The notes under the pieces: model-generated
Told to the model about the DNA's origin: nothing
Seen by the model: the letters and a program-made list of their open reading frames with translations, nothing else
Databases searched by the model: none
Program-made: the position numbers and the translations under genes
NCBI GenBank assembly: GCA_023386495.1
Contig: JAEWJS010000185.1
Coordinates: forward strand, 1-62,524
Length of the DNA stretch: 62,524 nt
Origin: Bacillota bacterium
GTDB lineage: Bacteria > Bacillota > Bacilli > Paenibacillales > Paenibacillaceae
Direction of reading: 5' to 3'
Part shown: positions 1-9,175 of the stretch, in pieces
Position numbering within the stretch: position 1 is the first letter of the stretch
Layout of the letters: each line of letters opens with the position of its first letter

Positions 1-158
1 CGTCTAGCCCATAAGAGAATCCCCGGCCGGCCGCAGGCGGCGGGTCTTCCTTCTATACACGCACCTGCGTAGCAGCCCTTACATATGGGTAAGGAGTAGA
101 GGGTATAAAGGGTAGGGCACAGCCGAAAACTAAGCTTACGCAGGTCACGCCGGACCGC
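1..158. other. left-edge non-coding stretch
   Basis: No open frame with a ribosome-binding site and no recognisable RNA is visible here. The stretch holds GC-rich and GGGTA-rich runs and leads into the ctsR promoter. It may be the 3' flank of whatever lies left of the window. Confidence 0.4.
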
Positions 159-186
159 TTGACGTTTAAATGAAATTGCGTATAAT
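159..186 (+). promoter_or_regulatory. sigma-A type promoter of the ctsR operon
   Basis: TTGACG at 159-164 and a consensus TATAAT at 181-186 are separated by 16 bp. The CtsR operator begins 9 bp after the -10 box, so bound CtsR would block the promoter and initial transcript region. Confidence 0.8.
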
Positions 187-194
187 TATTAATA

Positions 195-217
195 AGTCAA
201 AGAAAGTCAAAGTCAAG
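195..217 (+). promoter_or_regulatory. CtsR operator (three direct heptads)
   Basis: AGTCAAA at 195-201, a 3-bp spacer, AGTCAAA at 205-211, and a third overlapping copy AGTCAAG at 211-217. The first two match the known CtsR box (RGTCAAA-N3-RGTCAAA) of class III heat-shock genes. This supports autoregulation of the operon by its first product; the third heptad is extra. Confidence 0.92.
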
Positions 218-275
218 CGGGATATTCGGTCAACTGGATAACCGTTGTCAGAGCACCCTGGGGAGGTTGTGAGGA

Positions 276-740
276 ATGCGCAACATTTCCGATCTCATCG
301 AGCAGTATTTGAAGCAGATGCTTCAGGAAAGCTCGGAAGGGGCCGTTGAAATTCAGCGCAACGAATTAGCCGACAAGTTCTCCTGCGTCCCGTCCCAGAT
401 TAACTACGTGATCAGCACGCGGTTCACGCTGGAGAAGGGATACGTTGTCGAGAGCAAGCGCGGCGGAGGCGGCTACATCCGCATTCAACGGGTGGAGCTT
501 CCCAAGCTGCGGGCGATTCAGGCGCATATTCACCAGACGATCGGGGAGCGTGTCGATCAGCAGGCTGCCGAAGGCCTGATCTACCAGCTCGAAGAGGCAG
601 GAATGATCGAACGGCGCGAGGCCAATCTGCTGCGGGCTGCCGTATCCCGCGACGTGATCGCGATCAAGCTTCCGCTGCGGGATGAATTGCGAGCCCGATT
701 GCTGAAGGCGATGCTGATCGCATTGCTAACGCGCAGTTGA
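276..740 (+). CDS. ctsR: CtsR, class III heat-shock repressor
   Basis: A 154-aa transcriptional repressor of clp genes. The N-terminal winged helix-turn-helix (residues about 1-70) ends in the glycine-rich wing RGGGGYIRI. The arginine at the wing tip is the known target that McsB phosphorylates to release CtsR from DNA. The C-terminal half is the dimerisation helix region (HIHQTIGERVDQQ onward). ATG follows a GGGGAGG ribosome site. First gene of ctsR-mcsA-mcsB-clpC, with a CtsR operator directly upstream. Length is normal for the family. Confidence 0.97.
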   Translation: MRNISDLIEQYLKQMLQESSEGAVEIQRNELADKFSCVPSQINYVISTRFTLEKGYVVESKRGGGGYIRIQRVELPKLRAIQAHIHQTIGERVDQQAAEGLIYQLEEAGMIERREANLLRAAVSRDVIAIKLPLRDELRARLLKAMLIALLTRS

Positions 741-787
741 CGGAATCGATCGATGACCTTTACACGGCGGAAGGGGGCAAGCGTTGT

Positions 788-1303
788 ATGCTCTGTCAGG
801 AATGCGGGAAGAAGCCCGCAACGCTGCATTTTACGAAGATCGTGAACGGCGAGAAGACGGAATTCCATATTTGCGAATCCTGTGCCCGCGAGAAGGGCGA
901 GATGATTCCGGGAACGCCGAACGGCTTTTCCATACACAGCTTGTTGTCCGGACTGCTCGATTTTGAGCCGGCCGGCGGCAAGGGACTAGGGGCCAAGCTC
1001 GAGCATGCCAGATGCGAGGAATGCGGCCTGACCTACGGCCAGTTCAGCAAGATCGGACGTTTCGGCTGCAGCTCATGCTACAAGTTCTTCGATAAGAAGC
1101 TGGACCCGTTGTTCAGGCGCGTGCACGGCAACACGGCCCATGTCGGCAAGGTGCCGAAGCGTACCGGCGAACAGATTCAATCTCGGCGCGAGATCGAGCA
1201 GCTGAAGCGAGAGCTGCAGGATCATATCGAGCGCGAGGAATTCGAGGATGCGGCGAATATTCGCGACCGCATTCGGGAGCTGGAACGCAGGCTGGAGGCA
1301 TGA
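788..1303 (+). CDS. mcsA: McsA, zinc-binding activator of McsB
   Basis: A 171-aa protein with four CxxC pairs (CQEC, CESC, CEEC, CSSC) that bind zinc, followed by a C-terminal UVR-type helical motif (about residues 130-170). Homologues activate the arginine kinase McsB and modulate CtsR and ClpC. I chose ATG 788 because it aligns with the usual start (M-x-CQEC) and has AAGGGGG upstream. A TTG at 737 overlapping the ctsR stop is open in the same frame and would add 17 residues. Confidence 0.95.
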   Translation: MLCQECGKKPATLHFTKIVNGEKTEFHICESCAREKGEMIPGTPNGFSIHSLLSGLLDFEPAGGKGLGAKLEHARCEECGLTYGQFSKIGRFGCSSCYKFFDKKLDPLFRRVHGNTAHVGKVPKRTGEQIQSRREIEQLKRELQDHIEREEFEDAANIRDRIRELERRLEA

Positions 1304-1340
1304 CGGCGTATATCGATTAGCGCACGAGGAGGTGCCCGGA

Positions 1341-2417
1341 ATGGAGAAGAGGCGATTTGCCCGCGAAGCGCTCAGCGAGTGGATGAGACATGACGGTCCC
1401 GATACGGATATCGTGATCAGCAGCCGAATACGGATTGCGCGTAACGTCAGCCGCCATCCGTTCCCGATGCTTGCGACGAATCAGCAATCGCGCGAAGTGA
1501 TGGAGCAGCTGATCGGGGTGGCCCGATCGGATCGCCTGAATGCGATCGGGAAATTCGATATATTCCAGCTTGCCGAACTCAGCGAGCTGGAGAAGAAGGT
1601 GCTCGTCGAGAAGCACTTGATCAGTCCGGGTCTTGCAAGCGAGTCCCGGAGCGGCGCGCTCTTGCTCGATGAGAGCGAATCGATCAGCATCATGATCAAT
1701 GAAGAAGACCATCTTCGCATCCAGTGCTTGTCCTCGGGCTTCCAGATCAAGGAGGCATGGACATTGGCCGACCAGATCGACGATGCGTTCGAGGAAGAAG
1801 TCGACTATGCCTTCGACGAGAAGCGCGGTTACCTGACGAGCTGCCCGACGAATGTCGGCACCGGCATACGCGCCTCGGTCATGATGCATCTGCCGGCTCT
1901 GGTCATGACGCAGCAGATTAACCGGATCCTGTCCGCGATCACGCAAGTCGGTCTGGCGGTTCGCGGCCTATATGGCGAAGGCAGCGAGGCGGTCGGCAAT
2001 CTGTTCCAGATATCGAATCAGATTACGCTCGGCCAAACGGAAGAAGAGATCATCGATAATCTGCACAGCGTCGCGCGGCAGATCATCGAGCATGAGAAGG
2101 CCGCGCGAGAACGACTGATGGCGGATTCGCCGATTCGGGTCGAGGATCGCGTATGCCGCTCGTACGGGATTCTGTCCCATGCCTCGATCATGGACTCCAA
2201 GGAAGCCGCGCAGCGGCTCTCGGACGTCCGGCTCGGCATCGATCTGGGTATTATCCAGAACGTGCCGCAGCGGATCATGAATGAACTAATGGTCATGACG
2301 CAGCCCGGGTTCCTCCAACAGGCGTTCAACGAAGCGATGAGCCCGGAGCAGCGTGACATACGCCGCGCGGAATTGATCCGCCGGCAGATTACCACATCGG
2401 ATAACGGAGGTGTATGA
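1341..2417 (+). CDS. mcsB: McsB, protein arginine kinase
   Basis: A 358-aa phosphagen-kinase-fold enzyme that phosphorylates protein arginines, marking proteins for ClpCP degradation and inactivating CtsR. Visible signatures are SSRIRIARN near residue 32 (nucleotide-binding arginines) and SCPTNVGTG, whose cysteine is residue 168 and corresponds to the conserved active-site Cys. ATG follows AGGAGG by 8 nt. The frame is open 31 codons further upstream inside mcsA, but that part resembles nothing. The stop overlaps the clpC start region. Confidence 0.96.
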   Translation: MEKRRFAREALSEWMRHDGPDTDIVISSRIRIARNVSRHPFPMLATNQQSREVMEQLIGVARSDRLNAIGKFDIFQLAELSELEKKVLVEKHLISPGLASESRSGALLLDESESISIMINEEDHLRIQCLSSGFQIKEAWTLADQIDDAFEEEVDYAFDEKRGYLTSCPTNVGTGIRASVMMHLPALVMTQQINRILSAITQVGLAVRGLYGEGSEAVGNLFQISNQITLGQTEEEIIDNLHSVARQIIEHEKAARERLMADSPIRVEDRVCRSYGILSHASIMDSKEAAQRLSDVRLGIDLGIIQNVPQRIMNELMVMTQPGFLQQAFNEAMSPEQRDIRRAELIRRQITTSDNGGV

Positions 2418-2419
2418 AC

Positions 2420-4879
2420 ATGATGTTCGGAAGATTCACGGAACGTGCGCAGAAGGTGCTGGCACTTGCGCAGGAGGAAGCCGTTCGCCTCGGCCACAAC
2501 AACATCGGTACGGAACACATTCTGCTGGGACTCATTCGTGAAGGCGAAGGCATTGCCGCGAAGGCGCTGATCGGATTGGGGCTGGGCCTCGAGAAAATCC
2601 AAGACGAGGTTGAGACGTTGATCGGCCGCGGACAGGAACAGCCAACCAACATTGCATACACGCCGCGCGCGAAGAAGGTCATCGAGCTCTCGATGGACGA
2701 AGCCCGCAAGCTGGGCCATACTTACGTAGGCACGGAGCATATTCTGCTGGGCTTGATCCGCGAAGGAGAAGGCGTCGCGGCTCGCGTCCTGAATAATCTT
2801 GGCATCAGCCTGAATAAGGCCCGGCAGCAAGTATTGCAGCTGCTCGGCAGCAGCGAAGCGGTGTCCAGCAGCCACGGCGCTCCCACGAACGTCAGCACGC
2901 CGACGCTGGACGGCCTTGCACGCGACCTGACGGCCATTGCCCGCGAAGGCAACCTGGATCCGGTTATCGGCCGGAGCAAGGAGATCGAGCGCGTCATTCA
3001 AGTGCTCAGCCGCCGCACGAAGAACAATCCGGTGCTGATCGGCGAACCGGGCGTCGGCAAGACGGCGATCGCGGAAGGGCTGGCGCAGAAGATTATCGCC
3101 AACGAGATTCCGGAGACGCTGCGCGATAAGCGGGTCATGACGCTCGATATGGGCTCCGTCGTCGCAGGCACGAAGTATCGGGGCGAGTTCGAGGACCGTC
3201 TGAAGAAAATTATGGACGAGATTCGTCAAGCCGGGAATATCATCCTATTCATCGACGAGCTTCACACGCTGATCGGCGCAGGCGGCGCGGAAGGCGCAAT
3301 CGATGCGTCGAACATCTTGAAGCCGGCGCTTGCGCGCGGCGAGCTGCAGTGCATCGGCGCCACGACGCTCGATGAGTATCGCAAATATATCGAGAAGGAT
3401 GCCGCGCTGGAACGGCGCTTCCAGCCGATCACGGTCGATCAGCCTTCCGTCGAGGAAGCCATTCAGATTCTGCACGGGCTGCGTGATCGATATGAGGCGC
3501 ATCACCGCGTGAAAATTACGGATGAGGCGATCGAGCAGGCGGTTAAGCTGTCCGACCGGTACATTACCGACCGCTTCCTGCCGGATAAGGCGATCGATCT
3601 GATCGACGAGGCGGGCTCCAAGGTACGGCTGAACTCCTATACGGTACCGCCGAACCTGAAGCAGCTCGAGAACCGTCTGGAAGATATCCGCAAGGAGAAG
3701 GACGCGGCTGTTCAGAGCCAGGAATTCGAGAAGGCGGCAGCCCTGCGCGACACGGAGCAGAAAATTCGCGAAGAGCTGGACGTCACGAAGAACAGCTGGA
3801 AAGAGAAGCAGGGCCGCACCGATTCCGAGGTTACGCCGGAGGATATCGCGCAGGTCGTCGCAAGCTGGACCGGCATTCCGGTGAGCAAGCTGAAGGAAGA
3901 AGAGACCGAGCGCTTGCTTAAGATGGAGGAAATTCTCCACGACCGCGTCATCGGTCAGGACGAAGCGGTCAAGGCCGTATCCCGCGCCATTCGCCGTGCT
4001 CGCGCCGGCCTGAAGGATCCGAAGCGCCCGATGGGCTCCTTCATCTTCCTCGGTCCGACGGGCGTCGGCAAGACCGAGCTGGCCCGCGCGCTGGCAGAGG
4101 CGATGTTCGGCGACGAGAATGCCGTCATTCGGATCGACATGTCGGAGTACATGGAGAAGCATTCGACCTCGCGTCTCGTAGGCGCGCCTCCAGGGTACGT
4201 CGGCTACGAGGAAGGCGGACAACTGACGGAGAAGGTGCGTCGCAAGCCATACTCGGTCGTGCTGCTCGACGAGATCGAGAAGGCGCATCCGGAAGTATTC
4301 AATATTCTGCTGCAGGTGCTCGAGGACGGTCGCCTGACCGATTCCAAGGGACGTGTCGTAGACTTCCGCAACACGCTGATCATCATGACGTCGAACGTCG
4401 GCGCCGATCAGATCAAGCGCAATTCGACGCTCGGCTTCACGGCCGTGGCAGATGCAGGCCGCGAATTCAACCAGATGAAGGATAAAGTGATGGCAGAGCT
4501 CAAGAAGAGCTTCCGTCCGGAGTTCATTAACCGGATCGACGAGACGATCGTGTTCCACTCCCTGGAGCAGGAGCACATCAATCAGATCGTGTCGCTGATG
4601 TCCGAGGAGCTGCGCAAGCGGCTGCGCGAGCAGGATGTCGACTTCACGCTGACCGATGCGGCCAAGGCGTTCCTCGCGAAGGAAGGGTTCGATCCGCAGT
4701 ACGGCGCGCGTCCGCTGCGCCGCGCGATCCAGAAGCATATCGAGGACCGGTTGTCCGAGGATCTGCTGATGGGCAACATTACGAAGGGCGACAAGCTGCT
4801 CATCGACGAGCGCGACGGCGGTCTTGTCGTGGAGCCGGCCGGCGAGAGCAAGTCGCCGGAGGAAGCCGCTTCGAAGTAA
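2420..4879 (+). CDS. clpC: ClpC, AAA+ unfoldase of the Clp protease
   Basis: An 819-aa Hsp100 ATPase that unfolds substrates for ClpP. Domains in order: Clp-N repeats (1-145); AAA1 with Walker A GEPGVGKT from residue 208; a UVR-containing coiled-coil middle domain (about 415-470) where MecA/McsB bind; AAA2 with Walker A GPTGVGKT from residue 545; and a Clp D2-small domain. ATG 2420 gives the family start MMFGRFTERAQ and a proper distance from GGAGG; ATG 2414 lies too close. A ClpP-loop-like region and both arginine fingers appear intact. Confidence 0.97.
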   Translation: MMFGRFTERAQKVLALAQEEAVRLGHNNIGTEHILLGLIREGEGIAAKALIGLGLGLEKIQDEVETLIGRGQEQPTNIAYTPRAKKVIELSMDEARKLGHTYVGTEHILLGLIREGEGVAARVLNNLGISLNKARQQVLQLLGSSEAVSSSHGAPTNVSTPTLDGLARDLTAIAREGNLDPVIGRSKEIERVIQVLSRRTKNNPVLIGEPGVGKTAIAEGLAQKIIANEIPETLRDKRVMTLDMGSVVAGTKYRGEFEDRLKKIMDEIRQAGNIILFIDELHTLIGAGGAEGAIDASNILKPALARGELQCIGATTLDEYRKYIEKDAALERRFQPITVDQPSVEEAIQILHGLRDRYEAHHRVKITDEAIEQAVKLSDRYITDRFLPDKAIDLIDEAGSKVRLNSYTVPPNLKQLENRLEDIRKEKDAAVQSQEFEKAAALRDTEQKIREELDVTKNSWKEKQGRTDSEVTPEDIAQVVASWTGIPVSKLKEEETERLLKMEEILHDRVIGQDEAVKAVSRAIRRARAGLKDPKRPMGSFIFLGPTGVGKTELARALAEAMFGDENAVIRIDMSEYMEKHSTSRLVGAPPGYVGYEEGGQLTEKVRRKPYSVVLLDEIEKAHPEVFNILLQVLEDGRLTDSKGRVVDFRNTLIIMTSNVGADQIKRNSTLGFTAVADAGREFNQMKDKVMAELKKSFRPEFINRIDETIVFHSLEQEHINQIVSLMSEELRKRLREQDVDFTLTDAAKAFLAKEGFDPQYGARPLRRAIQKHIEDRLSEDLLMGNITKGDKLLIDERDGGLVVEPAGESKSPEEAASK

Positions 4880-4896
4880 ACCGAACGCATGACAAC

Positions 4897-4939
4897 CGAG
4901 AATCCCCGTTACCGCAGCCTGCGGAAACGGGGATTCTCG
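4897..4939. terminator. hairpin after clpC
   Basis: Arms of 21 bp (4897-4917 and 4919-4939) pair with one mismatch. There is no clear T-tract, so termination may be partial. It separates the heat-shock operon from the hydrolase-radA pair. Confidence 0.65.
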
Positions 4940-4999
4940 TCGCTCTTGGTACGTGTTACACTTGAGGCATAGCAGCAATTCACGCAAGGAGGGTATTCA

Positions 5000-5926
5000 T
5001 TGAACGAGCAAAGGATGGAATCGCAGCGCCAGCGGCGCGCGGAGCTATACCAGCTGTTGGGCAAGCTTCCGGCTCGCGAAGGGGAAGTGCAAGCAGAGCT
5101 CCTATCCCGCACCGATCTGGCATACGGACAGCTCGAGAAGCTGCGGCTGACGCTCAATGACGAGGAGCCGGTGCCGGCCTACTATATCAAGCCGCACGGT
5201 GCCGAGGGCAAGCTGCCGCTTGTCATCTATAATCATTCGCATGGCGGGTTCTATAAGGTGGGCAAGGACGAGGTGCTGCAAGGCGCCGTGTATCTCCAGC
5301 AGCCGCCCTATGCCGAAGCATTATGCCGCGAAGGCTATGCGGTGCTGGCGATCGACCACTGGGCGTTCGGAGAGCGGAGCACGCGCAAGGAATCGCATAT
5401 CTTCAAGGACCTGCTCTGGCGCGGACGGGTCATGTGGGGCATGATGGTATTCGACTCGCTGCGGGCGCTGGACTATGCGGCTGCGAGACCCGACGTGGAT
5501 GCGAATCGGATCGCAACGCTCGGCATGTCGATGGGCAGCACGATGTCCTGGTGGCTGGCGGCGCTCGATGAGCGCATCCGCGCGACAGTGGACCTGTGCT
5601 GCCTCAGCGATTACGATGCGCTTCGGGAGACCGGCGACATGGACGGGCATAATTTCTATTACTTCGTACCGGATCTGCTCAACCACTTCACGTCGGCGGA
5701 CATCAATGCGCTGATCGTGCCGCGTGCCCATCTCAGTCTCGCGGGGGAGCGGGATCGTTTTACGCCGAAGGCGGGGCTGGATCGCATCGAACCGCAGCTT
5801 CGAGCGGCATATGAGGCAGCGGGAGCGGGGGATCGCTGGCAGCTGTCGCGATATCCGGAAGCCGGTCACGAGGAAACGCCCGGGATGCGGGAAGAAGCCA
5901 TTGCCTTCCTGAGGAAGTGGATATGA
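5000..5926 (+). CDS. alpha/beta hydrolase (dienelactone hydrolase/esterase-like)
   Basis: A 308-aa cytoplasmic serine hydrolase. The nucleophile elbow is GMSMGS with Ser177; Asp252 (GERDRF) and His290 (AGHEE) complete a plausible triad, and NHSHGG near residue 80 fits the oxyanion/HG region. No signal peptide. TTG start 7 nt after AAGGAGG. Its stop overlaps the radA ATG (ATGA), so the two are translationally coupled. This gene is not part of the conserved clpC-radA neighbourhood in Bacillus; substrate is unknown, and the long N-terminal helical part suggests an acetyl-xylan-esterase or peptidase-like subfamily. Confidence 0.85.
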   Translation: MNEQRMESQRQRRAELYQLLGKLPAREGEVQAELLSRTDLAYGQLEKLRLTLNDEEPVPAYYIKPHGAEGKLPLVIYNHSHGGFYKVGKDEVLQGAVYLQQPPYAEALCREGYAVLAIDHWAFGERSTRKESHIFKDLLWRGRVMWGMMVFDSLRALDYAAARPDVDANRIATLGMSMGSTMSWWLAALDERIRATVDLCCLSDYDALRETGDMDGHNFYYFVPDLLNHFTSADINALIVPRAHLSLAGERDRFTPKAGLDRIEPQLRAAYEAAGAGDRWQLSRYPEAGHEETPGMREEAIAFLRKWI

Positions 5927-7335
5927 GCGTGAAAAAACGTAACGTCTATCGATGTACGACTTGCGGCCATGAGCATCCGAAGTGGCAGGGATCCTGCAAC
6001 AGCTGCCGGGAGTGGAACACGCTCGAGGAGGAAGCTGCAGGGAGCGTCAGCAGCCAGAAGACGATTACCGCCAAGAAGAATATCGCCGTCAAGCGTCTTG
6101 CCGATACCGTCTCTCAGAACAGCGACCGGATCGCGACCAAGTACAATGAATTCAACCGCGTCATGGGCGGCGGAATCGTCAAGGACTCGCTGACGATCAT
6201 TACGGCCGTACCCGGCGCAGGGAAGTCCACGCTCCTGCTGCAGATCAGCGACGACGTCGCCAGGCAAGGACTGAAGGTGCTGTATGCGTCCGGCGAGGAG
6301 AGCGAATCGCAGATCAAGCGGCGGGCGGAACGGATACTTCCCGGCGTTCACGATAATGTCTGGGTATTCAGCGACAACAGCATGAACAATGTGCTGGGCG
6401 GCATCGAGCAGATCGATCCGGATCTCATCATTATCGACAGCATTCAGACGTTCGTGCTCGATGAGTACCCCTCGCGGCCCGGTTCGCCGACGCAGACGAT
6501 GGAATGCGCGACTGCGCTGCTCAAGGTAGCGAAGAACGACAGCAAGCCGCGCGCCGTCATCATGGTCGGTCAGATGACCAAGGATAATGAATTGGCCGGC
6601 TTGCGGGCGCTGGAGCATCTGGTCGATACGGTGCTCGTCCTCGAAGGGGAAGAGGGGGAAGAGCTCAAGCAGCTCTATTCGACGAAGAACCGGTTCGGCG
6701 GCACGGGAGAGTTGGGCTTCTTCCTCATGGAGGAGAACGGCTTGATCCCGGTCGATAATCCTTCCGAATTTTTCATGACGCAGCGTGAGAAGCACGACAT
6801 CGTAAGCGGCAGCGCGCTCACGGTCATTAAGGAAGGCAGCAGGGCCATCATCCTGGAGATCGAGAGCTTGGTGTCCGCGACGTTCATGCCCTACCCGAGC
6901 CGAATTGCCGAATGCCTGAAGAAGGACCATGTGAACACGCTGATCAGCATCATGGAACAGCGAGCGGGAATTGCGATGCATGACAAGAACGTGGTGGTCA
7001 AGACAATGGGCGGCATGCGCCTCAAGGAGCAGTCCTCCAACCTCGCCGCGATCATGAGCATCGTGTCCTCCGTCCGGAATATCGGCATTCCCAGCGATAC
7101 CGTCTTCATCGCCGATATCGGATTGACGGGCGAATTGAAGAAGGTGCCGACGCTGGAGATGCGAATCCGGGAGCTTGAACGGATGGGCTTCAAGCACGTC
7201 TATATCGCGCAGCATGCCTTGAAGGCGACGACGACGTTCAAGACGATTCAGGTCATTCCATGCAAAACGTTGAGCCAGGTCATTCAGTCGGTGTTCGGCT
7301 CGGCAGGGTCGTCTAAGAAGGATAGTTTGGCGTAA
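5923..7335 (+). CDS. radA: RadA/Sms-like DNA repair ATPase, divergent
   Basis: A 470-aa protein with RadA layout: zinc ribbon C11-x2-C14...C25-x2-C28; RecA-like core with Walker A VPGAGKST near residue 98; the RadA-specific KNRFG motif; and a Lon-protease-like C-terminal domain. RadA drives branch migration in recombination. Several positions differ from the usual form: the family's GGDPGIGKS is here TAVPGAGKS, and the usual VSPTSFGNPRR stretch is SATFMPYPSRI. ATG 5923 overlaps the hydrolase stop. Synteny (clpC-radA-disA) supports the name; function could have drifted. Confidence 0.85.
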   Translation: MSVKKRNVYRCTTCGHEHPKWQGSCNSCREWNTLEEEAAGSVSSQKTITAKKNIAVKRLADTVSQNSDRIATKYNEFNRVMGGGIVKDSLTIITAVPGAGKSTLLLQISDDVARQGLKVLYASGEESESQIKRRAERILPGVHDNVWVFSDNSMNNVLGGIEQIDPDLIIIDSIQTFVLDEYPSRPGSPTQTMECATALLKVAKNDSKPRAVIMVGQMTKDNELAGLRALEHLVDTVLVLEGEEGEELKQLYSTKNRFGGTGELGFFLMEENGLIPVDNPSEFFMTQREKHDIVSGSALTVIKEGSRAIILEIESLVSATFMPYPSRIAECLKKDHVNTLISIMEQRAGIAMHDKNVVVKTMGGMRLKEQSSNLAAIMSIVSSVRNIGIPSDTVFIADIGLTGELKKVPTLEMRIRELERMGFKHVYIAQHALKATTTFKTIQVIPCKTLSQVIQSVFGSAGSSKKDSLA

Positions 7336-7345
7336 GAAAGCGACA

Positions 7346-7382
7346 GAAGCCTCTTGATAACGATCCGTTATCAAGGGGCTTC
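7346..7382. terminator. hairpin after radA
   Basis: 16-bp arms (7346-7361, 7367-7382) with one mismatch and a 5-nt loop. No T-run on either side, so strength is uncertain. Confidence 0.6.
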
Positions 7383-7409
7383 GTGCATGTTAGCGGAATT
7401 AAACTGTCG

Positions 7410-7437
7410 TTGCGATGCTCGAATGCCGATGTATAAT
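7410..7437 (+). promoter_or_regulatory. promoter of the diguanylate cyclase gene
   Basis: TTGCGA (7410-7415) and TATAAT (7432-7437) separated by 16 bp, after the radA hairpin and before the GGGGAG ribosome site of the next gene. Confidence 0.6.
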
Positions 7438-7474
7438 GAAGGTTAGTGTCAAACCATACAGCGGGGAGCTTACA

Positions 7475-9049
7475 ATGATAAAGCGCACAAAACGCAATCG
7501 TAAATATAAGTTAACGACGTTATTGGTCTTGCTGGTCGCAGTATCCGTATTGCTGGTTGCCATTATTCAGTCGATCACTTCTTACCAATCGGAGAAGGAA
7601 GTGCTGACGGACGCGACATTGGCTTCGAACTATTCGAAGGCGGCTAAAATCGGCAGAGCGGCGGATTCGTTATTCCAATCCATGAGCGCGAGTCTGCGAA
7701 CGACGGCGGATTATTTAACAGCCTCCGGCAGCATCGCCGATGAGGAAGTGCAAGACCGGATCGAGCTAGTACGTACCGCAAGCGGATATTTCAACTCGAT
7801 GACTTGGATCGATGAGACGGGTCTCATTCGCGCAATCTCGCCCATTAGCGTCGGTCTGAAGGGGAAGCAGGGATCAGCTACCGCCTTGGAGGCGATACAG
7901 GCGAAAGAGACCTTCATATCTGCCCCGTACGTGGGCGCCACGGGACGGCATTTGATCCTGATTACCGAGCCGTTCTACGAGAAGAATGGTCGCTATCGGG
8001 GCATCATCGGCGGCACGATTTACTTGCATGACGAGAATGTGCTGAGCGCGTTTCTAGTGGAGAAAGGACGAGACCCCAATGGGTCGTATTATTACGTAAC
8101 GAGTCCTGACGGCACGCTGCTGTTCCATCCCGACGACGATCGAATCGGAGACAATGCCGGCGCGAACCCGATCATTCAGCTGTTGATGGCCGGGGAGAGC
8201 GGCACAGGACGGGTAACCAACACCCAAGGAGTCGCCATGTTGGCGGCTTACAGCTACGTAGGGGAGACAGGCTGGGGAGTCGTGCAGCAGACGCCGATGC
8301 AATCCGTGAATAAGCAACTGCAAGATCATGTTCGCAAGAACCTGTTGTATCTTGTGCTGCCGTTTATGGCGGTGCTGTTCATTTCCATAGTCTTCGCCCG
8401 CAAGCTGGCCGAACCTGTCAAAAATTTGGCTAATCTCGTGAGCGAGCTGACGGCAGGCAAGCTGCAATCGATCCCCCCGATGAAGCCGCATTGGAATGAG
8501 GAGACAGACGTATTGATGAGAACGGTTGCGATTGCGTTCGACCGCGTGCACGAGAAGAATGAATGGCTGGTGAAGGAAGCCTCCACGGATGCCCTTACGG
8601 GGCTGGCCAATCGGCGGACGATGACGGAGCAGATGGGAACATGGTCTGCGGAGTCGCGCATCTTCACGATCATGATCATGGATATCGACCATTTCAAAAA
8701 GGTGAATGACACGTACGGGCATCAGACGGGCGATGAGGTATTGAAATTCCTGGCCGATCATGTTCGAAGCTGCGTGAGACCGGGTGACCGTTGCTTCCGT
8801 TACGGGGGCGAGGAATTCGTGGTGCTCATGCCGAATACCGCTGTCGCTGAAGCGCTGGTGGTCGCAGAGTCGATTCGCGAGACGATCTCGGAGCGCGTCA
8901 GCCCTACCGGCGAACCGATCACGCTGTCGCTCGGCTTAGCGGAATACCCGGCGCATTCCGCCTCTGCGGAGGAGGCGTTCGGGTACGCCGACGAGGCGCT
9001 GTATCGGGCCAAGGCGGGCGGAAGGAACCGGGTATCGATATACGCGTAA
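7475..9049 (+). CDS. membrane diguanylate cyclase with extracellular Cache-type sensor
   Basis: A 524-aa c-di-GMP synthase. TM1 lies near residues 15-36, followed by a roughly 260-residue extracellular dCache-like sensor region, TM2 (YLVLPFMAVLFISIVFA, near 295), a HAMP-like linker (KLAEPVKNLANLVSEL) and a GGDEF domain. The active site GGEEF is residues 444-448, and the inhibitory I-site RPGD is at 435-438, five residues upstream as in product-inhibited enzymes. No EAL or HD-GYP domain. ATG follows GGGGAG; an upstream in-frame ATG at 7415 lies over the promoter. Own promoter, so it looks inserted between radA and disA. Confidence 0.92.
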   Translation: MIKRTKRNRKYKLTTLLVLLVAVSVLLVAIIQSITSYQSEKEVLTDATLASNYSKAAKIGRAADSLFQSMSASLRTTADYLTASGSIADEEVQDRIELVRTASGYFNSMTWIDETGLIRAISPISVGLKGKQGSATALEAIQAKETFISAPYVGATGRHLILITEPFYEKNGRYRGIIGGTIYLHDENVLSAFLVEKGRDPNGSYYYVTSPDGTLLFHPDDDRIGDNAGANPIIQLLMAGESGTGRVTNTQGVAMLAAYSYVGETGWGVVQQTPMQSVNKQLQDHVRKNLLYLVLPFMAVLFISIVFARKLAEPVKNLANLVSELTAGKLQSIPPMKPHWNEETDVLMRTVAIAFDRVHEKNEWLVKEASTDALTGLANRRTMTEQMGTWSAESRIFTIMIMDIDHFKKVNDTYGHQTGDEVLKFLADHVRSCVRPGDRCFRYGGEEFVVLMPNTAVAEALVVAESIRETISERVSPTGEPITLSLGLAEYPAHSASAEEAFGYADEALYRAKAGGRNRVSIYA

Positions 9050-9175
9050 TATTTTGAGGTTGGGAAGGATAGTATTAAATGTTATAATCATTGAAGCTAT
9101 GCGACATGGTCCGCGGCACCGGTATTGGCCGGCAAGCGCATGCGCTGCGCAGCACACGGACTGGGGGGCAACGGC

